A stretch of 64,000 nt of DNA from Acidiferrimicrobium sp. IK (GTDB lineage: Bacteria; Actinomycetota; Acidimicrobiia; Acidimicrobiales; Palsa-688): assembly GCF_025499425.1 (NCBI RefSeq), contig NZ_JAIMCB010000001.1, positions 310,001 through 374,000 of the forward strand, written 5' to 3'. This document shows, in pieces, positions 40,542 through 49,764 of this stretch; position 1 is the first letter of the stretch; each line of letters starts with the position of its first letter. The position numbers and the translations under genes are program-made. The notes under the pieces were generated by a model, which was given only the letters and a program-made list of their open reading frames with translations, had not been told where the DNA came from and made no database searches.

Positions 40542-41449
40542 GCCGCCTCCAGCGGGGGGAACAAGACCCCGGTGGCGGTGTCGTGGATCAGCGAGGCGAT
40601 CTCCGCTGGGTGCTGGGCGTGCAGGTCGTGGTCGCCGACCACCCACCGGACCTCGCAGCGGGCCAGGGCCCGCCGGGCCCGGTCCACCTCTTCCCTCTTG
40701 GCGGCGTCGAAGCGCCCGCCCGGCCCCGAGGAGTCTTGCGCGGCGACGATCAGCACCGGGAGGTGCAATTCTTGCCAGCGGCGGGACGGATGGTGTTCCC
40801 ACAGCTGGCGCAGGATTGCCATGTGGTGAGGTCGGCTCAGCCAGGGGCGCGCGGTTCCGTCGGGCATCCTCTCCAGGTTGGCCAGGGTGCCGTCGATACC
40901 TGTAACCGGCCAGTCGGGATGGGCGTTGCGGATCCACCGCTCGACTTGCTCGTAGGGGGTTCCGGCGATCGGCGGCGGGGCCAGCGCGGCCTCGCATGTG
41001 GGCCAATCGGCGAAGCGCTCCGACAGTTCGATGGTTCCGCCGTCGACGAGAACCAACGCGCCGACCCGTCCCGGGTGGAGGGCGGCCAGCTCGACGGCGA
41101 CGTTGGCGCCCCAGCTCTGTCCGGCGACGACCGGGCGGCCGGCCGGGTCGTCCCAGCCGAGGTGGTCGAGGACCGCGACGAGGTCGGAGGCCAAAGTGGC
41201 GTGGTCGTAGCCTCCGTCGGGCTTGTCGGAACGGCCGTGACCGCGCTGGTCGACCGCCGCGACAGTGTGGCCGGCCGCGGCCAGATGCTCGGCGACGCCG
41301 TTCCACAGACGGGCGTTGGAGGCCAGCCCGTGCACCGCCAGGACCGGAGGGGGCGCGGCCGGGCCGGTCTCGCCCGGCCCGTGGACCCGAACCGCCAGCT
41401 CCACCCCCGGCGCCACCGGGACCCGGGTCTCTGAAGGGGGAGGGGTCAC
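40538..41449 (-). CDS. Alpha/beta-fold hydrolase
   Basis: 303 aa. VLAVHGLASNARLWNGVAEH oxyanion loop, VAAVDQRGHGRSDKPDGGYD, nucleophile Ser112 in GQSWGANVAVELA, and a His in VVGDHDLHAQHPAEIA. No signal peptide. Substrate unknown; sequence resembles epoxide hydrolase/haloalkane dehalogenase-like and C-C hydrolase-like enzymes. GTG 41,449 overlaps the PPOX gene stop, and the stop overlaps the S51-like gene start, so three genes are coupled. Confidence 0.82.
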   Translation of the reverse strand: MTPPPSETRVPVAPGVELAVRVHGPGETGPAAPPPVLAVHGLASNARLWNGVAEHLAAAGHTVAAVDQRGHGRSDKPDGGYDHATLASDLVAVLDHLGWDDPAGRPVVAGQSWGANVAVELAALHPGRVGALVLVDGGTIELSERFADWPTCEAALAPPPIAGTPYEQVERWIRNAHPDWPVTGIDGTLANLERMPDGTARPWLSRPHHMAILRQLWEHHPSRRWQELHLPVLIVAAQDSSGPGGRFDAAKREEVDRARRALARCEVRWVVGDHDLHAQHPAEIASLIHDTATGVLFPPLEAA

Positions 41450-41871
41450 CCGACCTTGTCCGGCCCGGCCGCGGTGGGGGTGACAGCGATGAGGACGCGC
41501 CGCTCGCGTTCCATGGCGGAGCGGTACTCGTCCCAGTCGGGGTGCTCGCCGGCGATCTGGCGGTACAGCGCTATCAGCCCGTCCATGGCGTCGGGGAGTG
41601 ACACGATCTCCGCGGTGCCCTCGACGGTCACCCACCTCCCGAAGAACGTGTCGGGGAAGGCGCAGAGCGTGACTCGGGGATCGCGGCGCAAGTTGCGCAC
41701 CTTGTAGGCCGGCTCCCTGCTCGAGATCATGATCCGTCCGGTGGCGCCGTCGACGCCGTGGACGACCGGCGACGGCTGCGGGTCACCGCTCGGCTTGCGG
41801 GCGATCAACACCGAGTGGTGGTTGGACTGGAGGTAGTCGAGCGCATCGGAGAGGTCCACGCCGTCAATCAT
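41446..41871 (-). CDS. PPOX-class F420-dependent oxidoreductase-like protein
   Basis: 141 aa split-barrel flavin/deazaflavin protein: SVLIARKPSGDPQPSPVVHG, RIMISSREPAYKVRNLRRDP and RVTLCAFPDTFFGRWVTVEG match the TIGR03618-type family, which uses F420 in many actinobacteria. The end carries VLIAVTPTAAGPDKVG. Reaction unknown. Overlaps the DUF2017 gene at its start and the hydrolase at its end. Confidence 0.83.
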   Translation of the reverse strand: MIDGVDLSDALDYLQSNHHSVLIARKPSGDPQPSPVVHGVDGATGRIMISSREPAYKVRNLRRDPRVTLCAFPDTFFGRWVTVEGTAEIVSLPDAMDGLIALYRQIAGEHPDWDEYRSAMERERRVLIAVTPTAAGPDKVG

Positions 41872-42331
41872 CCCCTGCCAGCGCCTCTACAACGCACTCT
41901 TGCAGGTACCCCAGGAAGTAGTAGAGCTGGTGCTCGGGGTCGTTGGTGTGCGGGTCGTCGGCCTCGGTGACGTCGAGGCTGGTGCCGATCACCAGGCGAA
42001 GGTGGTTGAGGGCCCGGACCCACGCGTCGAGCTCGTCGGGGCTCAGCTCGTCGGCCCGTGCGGTCTGCTCCAAAACGTTCAACGCCGCGCCGTGCCTTTC
42101 CACCAAATCTTCCTGCATCAAGCGGGCGTATTCCTCTTGCTTGTCGGCGTCGACCTCCTCGCCGTAGGCGGGCGGGAACAGTCGGCGCAGTCCCGGCGCG
42201 TCGGGATCGGTCAGCGCCTCTCGCAGCTGGGGGGCCAGGGATTCGAGGACCGCCCGTTCGTCGGCGGACAGGTTGAGGGCGTAGCGACCGGAGCGGGTGC
42301 GGCGCACCGGCCGGCGGAACAGCGGCGCCAC
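41864..42331 (-). CDS. DUF2017 family protein
   Basis: 155 aa from GTG 42,331, helical: YALNLSADERAVLESLAPQL, RRLFPPAYGEEVDADKQEEY, ALNHLRLVIGTSLDVTEADD, LYYFLGYLQECVVEALAG. DUF2017 genes sit next to clpS in many actinobacteria, as here (2-nt gap), suggesting a link with N-degron proteolysis; function unproven. Confidence 0.87.
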   Translation of the reverse strand: MAPLFRRPVRRTRSGRYALNLSADERAVLESLAPQLREALTDPDAPGLRRLFPPAYGEEVDADKQEEYARLMQEDLVERHGAALNVLEQTARADELSPDELDAWVRALNHLRLVIGTSLDVTEADDPHTNDPEHQLYYFLGYLQECVVEALAGDD

Positions 42332-42333
42332 CG

Positions 42334-42624
42334 CTAGTCGTCGTGTTCCATGGTTGCCCACAAGCCGTGCTCGTGCAGGCGGAACACGTCGAGCTCGGCT
42401 TTCTCCCGAGGCCCGTCGGACACCACCGCCTTGCCTTTGAGGTGCACGTCGAGCATCAGCTTGTGGGCCTTCTCCTTGCTGTACCCGAACAGCTTTTGCA
42501 GCACGAAGGTGACGTAGGACATGAGGTTGATCGGATCGTTCCAGACGATCACCTTCCACGGCCGGTCCGACGCTGGCGCGTCAACGACCTCCGGTCGCTC
42601 GAGCTCGACCGGCGCGAGCGACAC
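42334..42624 (-). CDS. clpS: ATP-dependent Clp protease adaptor ClpS
   Basis: 96 aa. [20 protein letters not shown] with the N-degron pocket Asn-Asp-x-x-x-x-Met, [40 protein letters not shown]. Delivers N-end-rule substrates to ClpAP/ClpCP. Short variable N-terminus as usual. Followed by the DUF2017 gene and preceded by ctaA, 3 nt apart. Confidence 0.93.
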   Translation of the reverse strand: MSLAPVELERPEVVDAPASDRPWKVIVWNDPINLMSYVTFVLQKLFGYSKEKAHKLMLDVHLKGKAVVSDGPREKAELDVFRLHEHGLWATMEHDD

Positions 42625-42627
42625 CGC

Positions 42628-43713
42628 TCAGCCCCCCGAGCCGACCGGGGCCAGCTCGCCGCCGTCGGGGCGGCCCGCGCCCAGTGCCGTCGCGGTGGCG
42701 GGATCCGCGACGGGCTGGCCGGCCGGCGAGGCCGGCTCGGGATGGGCGCTCAGGCCGAGAGCGAACACCAGCACCGCGACGATCAGCGCGGAGGCACCCA
42801 GCTCGTGGATGGCGACCAGCGCAGCGGGGACCCCGGTGAAGTACTGCACGTACCCGACCGCTCCTTGCCCGACGAGGACCACGAGCAGCACCTCGGCCCG
42901 GCGCATCACCCGCGACGGCGCCCCGATGCGGCTGAGGGACCACAGCGTCAGGACGGTCAATCCGAGGAACACCTCGACCGACGTGCCGTGCAGCTGGGCC
43001 ACGTCGTGCAACGAGAACTTGTAGCGGGGCACGTCGGGTGCCCCGGCGTGGGGGCCGGTAGAGGTCACCACGGTCCCGAGCACGATGACCACCGCCGACC
43101 ACGCCACCAGGACCCATCCGAGCCATCGGGCCCAACCCGGGACCAGCGCCACCGCCGGACCCGCGGCCCGGGCCTTGCCGGGTCGGCCCGGGATGTCCGC
43201 GTCGGCCAAGCCGGCCCGGTGGTGGAGGACCACCGCGTCGGCCAGGAACACCACGGCGAGGAGGAAGTGGGCGGTGACGTACTGCGGGGCCAGCTTGTGC
43301 TCCACGGTCACGCCCCCGAGGATGATCTCCGCCAGGACCCCGGCGATCAGCCCGAGTGACAGGAGGGTCAGGTCCCGCCGACGGCGGACGCGCACGAGGG
43401 CCCCGAGCACTGCGAGCACGGTGGCGATCGACACCAGGCCGGTGACCAGCCGGTTGCCGAACTCCACCCAGGCGTGCCAGTGCCAGGGGGCCACCACCTG
43501 GTGGCCGGTGCACGTCGGCCAGTTGGTGCATCCGAGACCGGACCCGGTGAGGCGGACCAGCCCGCCGCTGACGATGATGAACGCCAGCGACCACACCGCC
43601 AGCCCGCTCAGCCATCGAAAGGCGGTGGGTGACAGCTGGCGGTGGCGGATCGTCCGCCCGGCTTGACGGAGCACGTCGGTCCTGCTCGGGAGCGTTGGGA
43701 CAGTTGTGGCCAT
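42628..43713 (-). CDS. ctaA: Haem A synthase (COX15/CtaA)
   Basis: 361-aa membrane protein with about eight helices. Converts haem O to haem A for cytochrome aa3 oxidase. Conserved region SGGLVRLTGSGLGCTNWPTC and TGHQVVAPWHWHAWVEFGNR with haem-ligand His residues, LGGVTVEHKLAPQYVTAHFL, and in the second half SLHDVAQLHGTSVEVFLGL and AALVAIHELGASALIVAVLV. ATG 43,713 chosen where family homology begins. Divergent from ctaB, the preceding step. Confidence 0.92.
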   Translation of the reverse strand: MATTVPTLPSRTDVLRQAGRTIRHRQLSPTAFRWLSGLAVWSLAFIIVSGGLVRLTGSGLGCTNWPTCTGHQVVAPWHWHAWVEFGNRLVTGLVSIATVLAVLGALVRVRRRRDLTLLSLGLIAGVLAEIILGGVTVEHKLAPQYVTAHFLLAVVFLADAVVLHHRAGLADADIPGRPGKARAAGPAVALVPGWARWLGWVLVAWSAVVIVLGTVVTSTGPHAGAPDVPRYKFSLHDVAQLHGTSVEVFLGLTVLTLWSLSRIGAPSRVMRRAEVLLVVLVGQGAVGYVQYFTGVPAALVAIHELGASALIVAVLVFALGLSAHPEPASPAGQPVADPATATALGAGRPDGGELAPVGSGG

Positions 43714-43855
43714 CGCTGTCCATGCTAGGGCGGTCGTCCGGTGCGGACCCAGCCGGCTGACCCGCTTTGTTGGCTCCCGGTAGCCTGCCGTAGTCTTGCG
43801 TAGCCATGTCAGCCCCGTTGCTCCCCCTGTCCGGTTTCGGCCGCTGGGGACGCCG

Positions 43856-44776
43856 ATGACCACCACCGACGTGCCCGCAGTCCCGGTGGCCGCCCGACCC
43901 CCGGGTCTGAGCTTCCGGGCCCGGGCGATGGGTTTCGTGGCCCTCACCAAGCCCCGCATCGTCGAGCTGCTGCTCGTGACCACCCTGCCGACCATGGTGG
44001 TCGCGGCGCGGGGCATGCCGTCGGTCACCCTCATGCTGGCCACCCTCGCCGGGGGCACCCTGGCGGCCGGCGGCGCCAACGCCATCAACATGTACGTCGA
44101 CCGTGACATCGACGCCGTCATGCACCGCACCGCTCGCCGGCCGCTCGTCACCGGTGCAGTGCAGCCGACCGAGGCGTTGGTGTTCGCCATCAGCCTCGAG
44201 GTGGTGGCTTTCGCTCTGCTGTGGGCGACAGTCAATCTGCTCTCGGCGGTCCTGGCGGTCAGCGCCACGCTGTTTTACGTCTTCGTCTACACCCTGTGGC
44301 TCAAGCGCAGCTCGGTGCAGAACATCGTCATCGGCGGTGCCGCCGGCGCCGTACCGGTCCTGGTCGGCTGGGCGGCGGTGCGCGACCAGGTCGGGTTGGC
44401 GCCGGTGCTGCTGTTCGCGCTGATCTTCGTGTGGACACCCCCGCACTTTTGGGCCCTGGCGATCCGCTACCGCGACGACTACCGGTCTGTGTCGGTGCCG
44501 ATGATGCCGGCGGTCGCGACCTTCGAGAAGACCGCCCGCCAGATCGTGGTCTACTCGGTCCTGGTCGTGGCGGCGTCGTTCGGGTTCGGCTGGGCGGCCG
44601 ACATGGGCCCGCTGTATTGGGCTTCGAGCGCGGTCCTCGGCGTGGTGTTCTGCGCCTTCGCCGTCGACTTGTACCGGGTGCAGACCGAGGGCCGGGCCAT
44701 GCGCCTGTTTCACTGGTCGATCAGCTACTTGACGTTCCTCTTCGCCGCGATGGCCGTCGACCAGCTCATCCACTAG
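43856..44776 (+). CDS. ctaB: Protohaem IX farnesyltransferase (haem O synthase)
   Basis: 306-aa UbiA-family prenyltransferase with about nine helices. First Asp-rich motif NAINMYVDRDIDAVMHRTAR, SSVQNIVIGGAAGAVPVLVG, and second motif WALAIRYRDDYRSVSVPMMP. Adds farnesyl to haem B. ATG 43,856 directly precedes the family N-terminus; an upstream in-frame start at 43,796 has no support. Divergent from ctaA with a 142-bp shared promoter region. Confidence 0.93.
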   Translation: MTTTDVPAVPVAARPPGLSFRARAMGFVALTKPRIVELLLVTTLPTMVVAARGMPSVTLMLATLAGGTLAAGGANAINMYVDRDIDAVMHRTARRPLVTGAVQPTEALVFAISLEVVAFALLWATVNLLSAVLAVSATLFYVFVYTLWLKRSSVQNIVIGGAAGAVPVLVGWAAVRDQVGLAPVLLFALIFVWTPPHFWALAIRYRDDYRSVSVPMMPAVATFEKTARQIVVYSVLVVAASFGFGWAADMGPLYWASSAVLGVVFCAFAVDLYRVQTEGRAMRLFHWSISYLTFLFAAMAVDQLIH

Positions 44777-44786
44777 CCGCTGGCGG

Positions 44787-45566
44787 CTACTCCCAGCGGA
44801 AGGTGGCCGCCGCCGCGGCGGGAGCCAACACCGCCCACACGGCCAGCACGACCCACGCCCGCCCGGGGACCGACCCGCCGGCGCTGAGCGCTCCGTGGAG
44901 GGCGTCGGAGAGGGCCCCCGACGGCAGCGCCCTGGCCACCCCCCGGATGCCGGAGGGCAGCGACGTGAGCGGGAAGACCATGCCACCGAGGAGCAGCAGC
45001 ACCAGGTAGAGGCCGTTGGCCGCGGCCAGGGTGACCTCGGCGCGCAGTGCGCCGGCCATCAGCAGGCCGAGGCCAGCGAACCCGACCGTGGCCAGGACGG
45101 CGGCGGGCACCGCCAGTCCCGGCGAGCCGCCGGGGCTCCACCCGAGGCCCAGCGCGACGCCTACCAAGATGGCGACTTGGACCACCTCGACGGCCAGGAT
45201 GGCCAGGATCTTCGCTCCGAGCAGCGCCGGGCGGCCGAGGGGTGTCGTGCGGAGCCGTTTGAGCACCCCGTACTGGCGCTCGAAGCCGGTGGCGATCCCG
45301 AGGCCGACCATCGCGGTGGACATCACCGCCAGAGCCAGGATGCCCGGGGCCAGGAAATCGACCGCGTGGCGGACACCGGCCGGCTTGGGCAGCACGTCGA
45401 CCAGCGAGAAGAACACCAGCAGCCCGACCGGGATGGCCAGGGTTAGCAGCACCGACTCGCCCCGCCGGAGGGTCATGCGGACCTCGGCCGCCGTCTGGGC
45501 CCGCAAGGGGCGCAGCCCGCCGGCCGGCGCCGGGGTTCGGCCCGCGGTCTGGCCCGCGGCGCTCAC
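44787..45566 (-). CDS. ABC-2 type transporter permease
   Basis: 259 aa, six predicted helices, e.g. VLLTLAIPVGLLVFFSLVDV, ILALAVMSTAMVGLGIATGF, LYLVLLLLGGMVFPLTSLPS. Pattern of a daunorubicin-type exporter permease. Overlaps the ATPase gene upstream by ATGA, so the two form one exporter. Confidence 0.87.
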   Translation of the reverse strand: MSAAGQTAGRTPAPAGGLRPLRAQTAAEVRMTLRRGESVLLTLAIPVGLLVFFSLVDVLPKPAGVRHAVDFLAPGILALAVMSTAMVGLGIATGFERQYGVLKRLRTTPLGRPALLGAKILAILAVEVVQVAILVGVALGLGWSPGGSPGLAVPAAVLATVGFAGLGLLMAGALRAEVTLAAANGLYLVLLLLGGMVFPLTSLPSGIRGVARALPSGALSDALHGALSAGGSVPGRAWVVLAVWAVLAPAAAAATFRWE

Positions 45567-46582
45567 GCCCGCCTCCTGCCCACGCGCCGGCTGTCTCCCG
45601 CAACCCGGCTGTCTCCCGCAACCCGGCTAGCTCCCGGAACCCGGCTGTCTCCCGGAACCATTGGGTCGGCCGCAGCCCCGGGGTCGGTCGCGGTGAGGCG
45701 GAGGAACACGTCCTCCAGCCGTTCCCGTCCCGCCCGCAGGTCGGCCAGGGGTAGGTCCCGTTCCGCCAGCCAGGCGGTCACCGCGGCGACGGCACGGGGG
45801 GTCGGCGCCACGTCGAGGAGGTACTCGCCTGGGCGCTCCTCTCGGGCCGGCGCCCCGACCGCGGCGGCCAGCGCCACCACGTCGATGCCAGGCGGGGCGC
45901 CGAAGCGGATGTGGTCGCCTCCGAGCCCGGTCATCAGCTCGGCCGGGGACCCCTCCGCGACCACCCGCCCCCGGTCGACGATGACGATCCGGTCGGCGAG
46001 ACGCTCGGCCTCGTCGAGCTCGTGGGTGGTCAGCACCACGCACACCCCCCGGTCCCGCAGCCCGGCGATGACCGCCCGGATGGCCAGACGCCCCTCCGGG
46101 TCGACGCCGGCGGTCGGCTCGTCGAGGAACACCACCTCGGGGCGCCCCACCAGCGCCAACGCCAATGACAGCCGCTGCTGCTCCCCGCCCGACAGCCGCC
46201 GCCACGGCGTGCCGGCGACGCCGGCCAACCCGACCTGCGCGAGGAGGGCCGCGGGATCCTCCGGGTCGGCGTAGAAGCGGGCGAAGAGGCGGACCGCTTC
46301 GCCGGCGGGCATGGTCGGGTAGATCCCGCCGCGCTGCAACATCACCCCGATGCGCGCCGAGAGGGCCCGGTGGTCGCGCACCGGGTCCAACCCGAGGACG
46401 CTGACGCTTCCCGCCGACACGCTGCGGTACCCCTCCACGGTCTCCACCGTGCTGGTCTTGCCGGCGCCGTTCGGGCCGAGGAGAGCCAAGACCGCGCCGG
46501 CATGGGCCTCGAGGCTCACGCCGTCGACCGCGACGGTGCTGCCGTAGCGCACCACCAGGTCCTGGACCTCGATCTCAGCCAC
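45563..46582 (-). CDS. ABC transporter ATP-binding protein
   Basis: 339 aa. Walker A LLGPNGAGKTSTVE, signature RRLSGGEQQRLSLALALVGR, Walker B VVFLDEPTAGVD, H-loop TTHELDEAERLADR, then the DrrA-like C-terminal domain with LERDLPLADLRAGRERLEDV-type end (DLRAGRERLEDVFLRLTATD). The C-terminus is extended by a repeat-encoded tail (GDSRVPGASRVAGDSRVAGD). GTG 46,582 chosen because the frame upstream overlaps the divergent promoter. Partner of the permease at 44,787. Confidence 0.9.
   Translation of the reverse strand: MAEIEVQDLVVRYGSTVAVDGVSLEAHAGAVLALLGPNGAGKTSTVETVEGYRSVSAGSVSVLGLDPVRDHRALSARIGVMLQRGGIYPTMPAGEAVRLFARFYADPEDPAALLAQVGLAGVAGTPWRRLSGGEQQRLSLALALVGRPEVVFLDEPTAGVDPEGRLAIRAVIAGLRDRGVCVVLTTHELDEAERLADRIVIVDRGRVVAEGSPAELMTGLGGDHIRFGAPPGIDVVALAAAVGAPAREERPGEYLLDVAPTPRAVAAVTAWLAERDLPLADLRAGRERLEDVFLRLTATDPGAAADPMVPGDSRVPGASRVAGDSRVAGDSRRVGRRRA
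45589..45660. repeat. 18-bp tandem repeat, four copies
   Basis: Four near-identical units of the type GGCTGTCTCCCGCAACCC at 45,589, 45,607, 45,625 and 45,643. They code for the last residues of the ABC ATPase in steps of six residues, so copy number can change without frameshift. Confidence 0.88.
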
Positions 46583-46686
46583 GGGATCCGACGGTAGCGC
46601 CGGGAGACGCCGGCGCCGGAGCGACCATCGGACGGGCGCCGCCGCGGCTTGTAGCGTATGGGCGCACACGCACCCAGGGAGCACCG

Positions 46687-47610
46687 ATGATCGAGGTCCG
46701 CAACCTCACCAAACGGTACGGGACGACGGTGGCGGTCGACGACCTCTCCTTCAGCGTCCCGGCCGGCCGGGTCACCGGGTTCCTCGGCCCCAACGGCGCC
46801 GGCAAGTCCACGACCATGCGGATGATCCTCGGGCTGGACGCGCCCGCGTCGGGCTCGGCGACCATCGCCGGGCGCACCTACCACGACCTGCCGGCGCCGC
46901 TCTATGAGGTCGGGGCGCTGCTCGACGCCAAAGCCATGCACGGCGGCCGCAGCGCCGCCAACCATCTCAAGGTGCTGGCCCAGAGCAACGGGATCCCCGC
47001 GTCGCGGGTCAAGGAGGTCCTGGCCATGGTCGGCCTGGACGCGGTCGCCCGCCGGCGGACCAAGGGGTTCTCGCTCGGGATGGGCCAGCGTCTCGGCATC
47101 GCTGGTGCGCTGCTCGGCGACCCCGGCGTCTTGCTCTTCGACGAGCCGGTCAACGGGCTGGACCCCGAAGGCATCCTCTGGGTCCGCAACATGATGAAGT
47201 CCCTCGCAGCGGAGGGCCGCACCGTGCTGGTCTCCAGCCACCTCATGAACGAGATGGCCGTCACCGCCGACTACCTGGTGGTGATCGGCCGGGGGAAGCT
47301 GATCTCGGAGGGGAGCGTCTCGGACTTCATCGAGCGCAGCGGCCACCGCTCCGTGCTGGTGCGCAGCCCCGACCTGGACCGCTTGAAGCAGCTGGTGATG
47401 GCGGCCGGGGCCTCGGTGCGCCCCACCCCCGACCGTCCCGGATTGGAGGTGGCCAACATGGACAGCGCCACGATCGGTCAGATCGCGGCTGCCAACGGGG
47501 TCGTCCTCCACGAGCTGACCCCCCGCCAGGCGTCCCTCGAGGAAGCGTTCATGGAGCTGACCGCCGACAGCGTCGAGTACGCCGCCACCACCACCGGAAG
47601 GCCGCGATGA
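46687..47610 (+). CDS. ABC transporter ATP-binding protein
   Basis: 307 aa. Walker A GFLGPNGAGKSTTMRMILGL, signature-like GFSLGMGQRLGIAGALLGDP, Walker B VLLFDEPVNGLDPEG, H-loop VSSHLMNEMAVTADYLVVIG, ending PRQASLEEAFMELT. Group of antibiotic/peptide exporters (BcrA-like). The stop overlaps the permease start by 4 nt. Confidence 0.9.
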   Translation: MIEVRNLTKRYGTTVAVDDLSFSVPAGRVTGFLGPNGAGKSTTMRMILGLDAPASGSATIAGRTYHDLPAPLYEVGALLDAKAMHGGRSAANHLKVLAQSNGIPASRVKEVLAMVGLDAVARRRTKGFSLGMGQRLGIAGALLGDPGVLLFDEPVNGLDPEGILWVRNMMKSLAAEGRTVLVSSHLMNEMAVTADYLVVIGRGKLISEGSVSDFIERSGHRSVLVRSPDLDRLKQLVMAAGASVRPTPDRPGLEVANMDSATIGQIAAANGVVLHELTPRQASLEEAFMELTADSVEYAATTTGRPR

Positions 47611-48455
47611 CCGCCCCCGCCCCCCCGTTCGGGATCACCGGCGGTGACGCCCCGGCGTCGCGCACCGGGCGGGTCCGCCCGGCCACGTTCCTCGACGCGG
47701 TGCGCGCCGAGACCACGAAGCTGCGCAGCGTCCGCTCCACCTGGATCACCCTCCTGATCGCGACGGTGCTGTCGATCGGGATCAGCGCCCTGGTGTCGGC
47801 GCTGACCGCGAACCACTACGCATCGGCGTCGCCGGTCGACAAGGCCACCTTCGACCCGACCAGCATCAGCCTCGCAGGGTTCGGTCTCGGGCAGCTGGCC
47901 ATCGCCATCCTGGCCATCTTGTTCATCACCTCCGAGTACTCCTCGGGCATGATCCGCACCAGCCTGGCCGCGGTGCCCAAGCGGGGCCGGCTCCTCGGCG
48001 CCAAGGTGGTGGTCTACACCGCGGTCGCGTTGGTGCTCGGGGAGGTGCTGGCCTTCATCTCCTTCCTCGTCGGGCAGGTACTGCTCGAAGGGCAGGCCCC
48101 CCACGTCACCCTCGGCGACCATGACGTGCTGCGGGCGGTGATCGCCACCGGGCTGTACCTGGCGGTCCTGTCCATCATCAGCATCGGCTTTGGGACGATC
48201 GTCCGCTCCACCGCCGGCGCCATCTCCCTCCTGGTAGCGGTGCTGTTCGTCCTGCCGGGCGTGGCGCACGCCCTGCCGACCTCGTGGGAGCGGGCGGTCA
48301 CCAAGTACTGGCCGACCGAAGCCGGCCGTCAGGTCACCAGCGTCGTCCCCACCGATCACGTGCTGGGCCCATGGGCCGGCTTCGCGGACATGTGCGTGTT
48401 CGCGGTGATCGTCATGGTCGTCGCCGCGGTGGTGCTGCAGCGACGCGACGCTTGA
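47607..48455 (+). CDS. ABC transporter permease (ABC-2 type)
   Basis: 282 aa, six helices after a cytoplasmic N-terminus (TFLDAVRAETTKLRSVRSTW, then ITLLIATVLSIGISALVSAL; FGLGQLAIAILAILFITSEY; SSGMIRTSLAAVPKRGRLLG). Typical companion of BcrA-like ATPases. Forms a two-gene exporter with the preceding ATPase. Substrate unknown. Confidence 0.88.
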   Translation: MTAPAPPFGITGGDAPASRTGRVRPATFLDAVRAETTKLRSVRSTWITLLIATVLSIGISALVSALTANHYASASPVDKATFDPTSISLAGFGLGQLAIAILAILFITSEYSSGMIRTSLAAVPKRGRLLGAKVVVYTAVALVLGEVLAFISFLVGQVLLEGQAPHVTLGDHDVLRAVIATGLYLAVLSIISIGFGTIVRSTAGAISLLVAVLFVLPGVAHALPTSWERAVTKYWPTEAGRQVTSVVPTDHVLGPWAGFADMCVFAVIVMVVAAVVLQRRDA

Positions 48456-48465
48456 ACGCCGGGGT

Positions 48466-48975
48466 CTAGCGCCGCTCGGCCAGTCCCCGCACGTACGCGG
48501 CCTGCCCGATGTGTTGGAGGCAGTCCGACGCGACGCTTTGGAGCCGGACCCCGGCGGTGACCGGCGGGTCGTAGGAACGGTCGACGATCCGATCCAAGTC
48601 GTCGTCGCCGAGCGTGGCGACGTAGGCCAGGGTGGCCCCGGCGACGGTGTGGTGGTACTCGACGAGCAGGTCGGGGCCCTCGACGCGGACCTCGCCGACC
48701 TCCTCGGAGCTGTGGCCGTAGCCGATGTCGCCGACGTCGAAGGGGAGAGCGAAGCGCTCGGCGAAGCCGGCGGAGGTGTAGCACTGCTGGGTGCCGGCCA
48801 CGCCGGCCACATGGTCGTCTTGGACCCGGGTGAGGTGCCAGACCAGCCACCCGATCGAGTTGGCGTCAGGGTCGGGGCGGTATCCGAGGGTCCCGGAGTC
48901 GAGCCCCTCGACGGTCGCGTCCACCAGGTCGCGGATGGTGGCGAAGGTGTTGACGAGGAAGTCGGAGGTGCGCAT
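48466..48975 (-). CDS. DUF664/DinB-like protein
   Basis: 169 aa. NSIGWLVWHLTRVQDDHVAG with the first His, and ASDCLQHIGQAAYVRGLAER with the last His, the metal-binding pattern of the DinB fold (DUF664 subgroup, including mycothiol transferases). Middle part LVEYHHTVAGATLAYVATLG. Convergent with the ABC permease, 10 nt apart. Confidence 0.85.
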   Translation of the reverse strand: MRTSDFLVNTFATIRDLVDATVEGLDSGTLGYRPDPDANSIGWLVWHLTRVQDDHVAGVAGTQQCYTSAGFAERFALPFDVGDIGYGHSSEEVGEVRVEGPDLLVEYHHTVAGATLAYVATLGDDDLDRIVDRSYDPPVTAGVRLQSVASDCLQHIGQAAYVRGLAERR

Positions 48976-48995
48976 GGGGGAGGCCTACCCGCGCC

Positions 48996-49685
48996 TCACG
49001 TCGGCCCACCCAGGTCGACGGTCTGCACGTCCTCGCCCGCCGCGTCCACCTCCGCAATGGTCCGGCGGTCCCCGGTCTCGGGACCCCGCCGCCGGCGGCG
49101 GACCACGAACACCGCGACTGCGGCGACCACCACCACGGCCACCGCGATGAGCCCGACGGTGCTGGCGGTGCTGGCCACGGTGTGCCAGCTGGCGCCGGCC
49201 GCGTAGCCGAGGAGCACGAAACCCGTCCCCCAGATCGCCCCGCCGGTCATGTTGAAGAACGCGAACCGGCGGTACGGCATCCGTCCCACCCCGGCGATGC
49301 CGGGGATGAGAACCCGGAGCGCCGCGGTGAACCGCCCGAGGAACACCGCCCACCCGCCCCGCCTGGTCAGCAGATCCTCGGTCCGGCGCAGGTGGTCGGC
49401 TTTGATCCAACGGGCGAGGGGGCCGTGGATCAGCTTGGTGCCGAAGTGGCGGCCGACCTCGTAGCCGACGGTGTCGCCGATGATGGCGCCGAGGATCACC
49501 GCGACGACCCCGCCGGCCAGGCTGATGCGGCCCTCGTAGGCCAAGACGCCGGCGAGGATGGCGGCGGTCTCGCCGGGGAAGACGAACCCGACGAACACTG
49601 CGCTCTCGGCGAAGGGCAACAAGAAGACCAGAGCCAGCGCCGTGAACCCGTGCAGGTGGAGGATCGAGTCCGCGATGCTGCTCAC
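48996..49685 (-). CDS. DedA family membrane protein
   Basis: 229 aa. VFLLPFAESAVFVGFVFPGE (conserved E and FPGE), GAIIGDTVGYEVGRHFG, GRFTAALRVLIPGIAGVGRM with the conserved F-x-R...R, FAFFNMTGGAIWGTGFVLLG, then a terminal helix and a hydrophilic tail of about 35 residues. DedA proteins move or flip lipids, including undecaprenyl phosphate. Confidence 0.92.
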   Translation of the reverse strand: MSSIADSILHLHGFTALALVFLLPFAESAVFVGFVFPGETAAILAGVLAYEGRISLAGGVVAVILGAIIGDTVGYEVGRHFGTKLIHGPLARWIKADHLRRTEDLLTRRGGWAVFLGRFTAALRVLIPGIAGVGRMPYRRFAFFNMTGGAIWGTGFVLLGYAAGASWHTVASTASTVGLIAVAVVVVAAVAVFVVRRRRRGPETGDRRTIAEVDAAGEDVQTVDLGGPT

Positions 49686-49764
49686 CCGGCCATTGTGGCC
49701 GCTCCTCGCCTGAATGCGAGCTGAAACGGCCCCGCGGCCGGGGCGGCCGCCGCCGGTCGGCGGC

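Noticed and set aside
42581..44986. 801-codon minus-strand frame
   Set aside because: Runs through ctaA in another frame and antisense to ctaB; both of those have clear family motifs.
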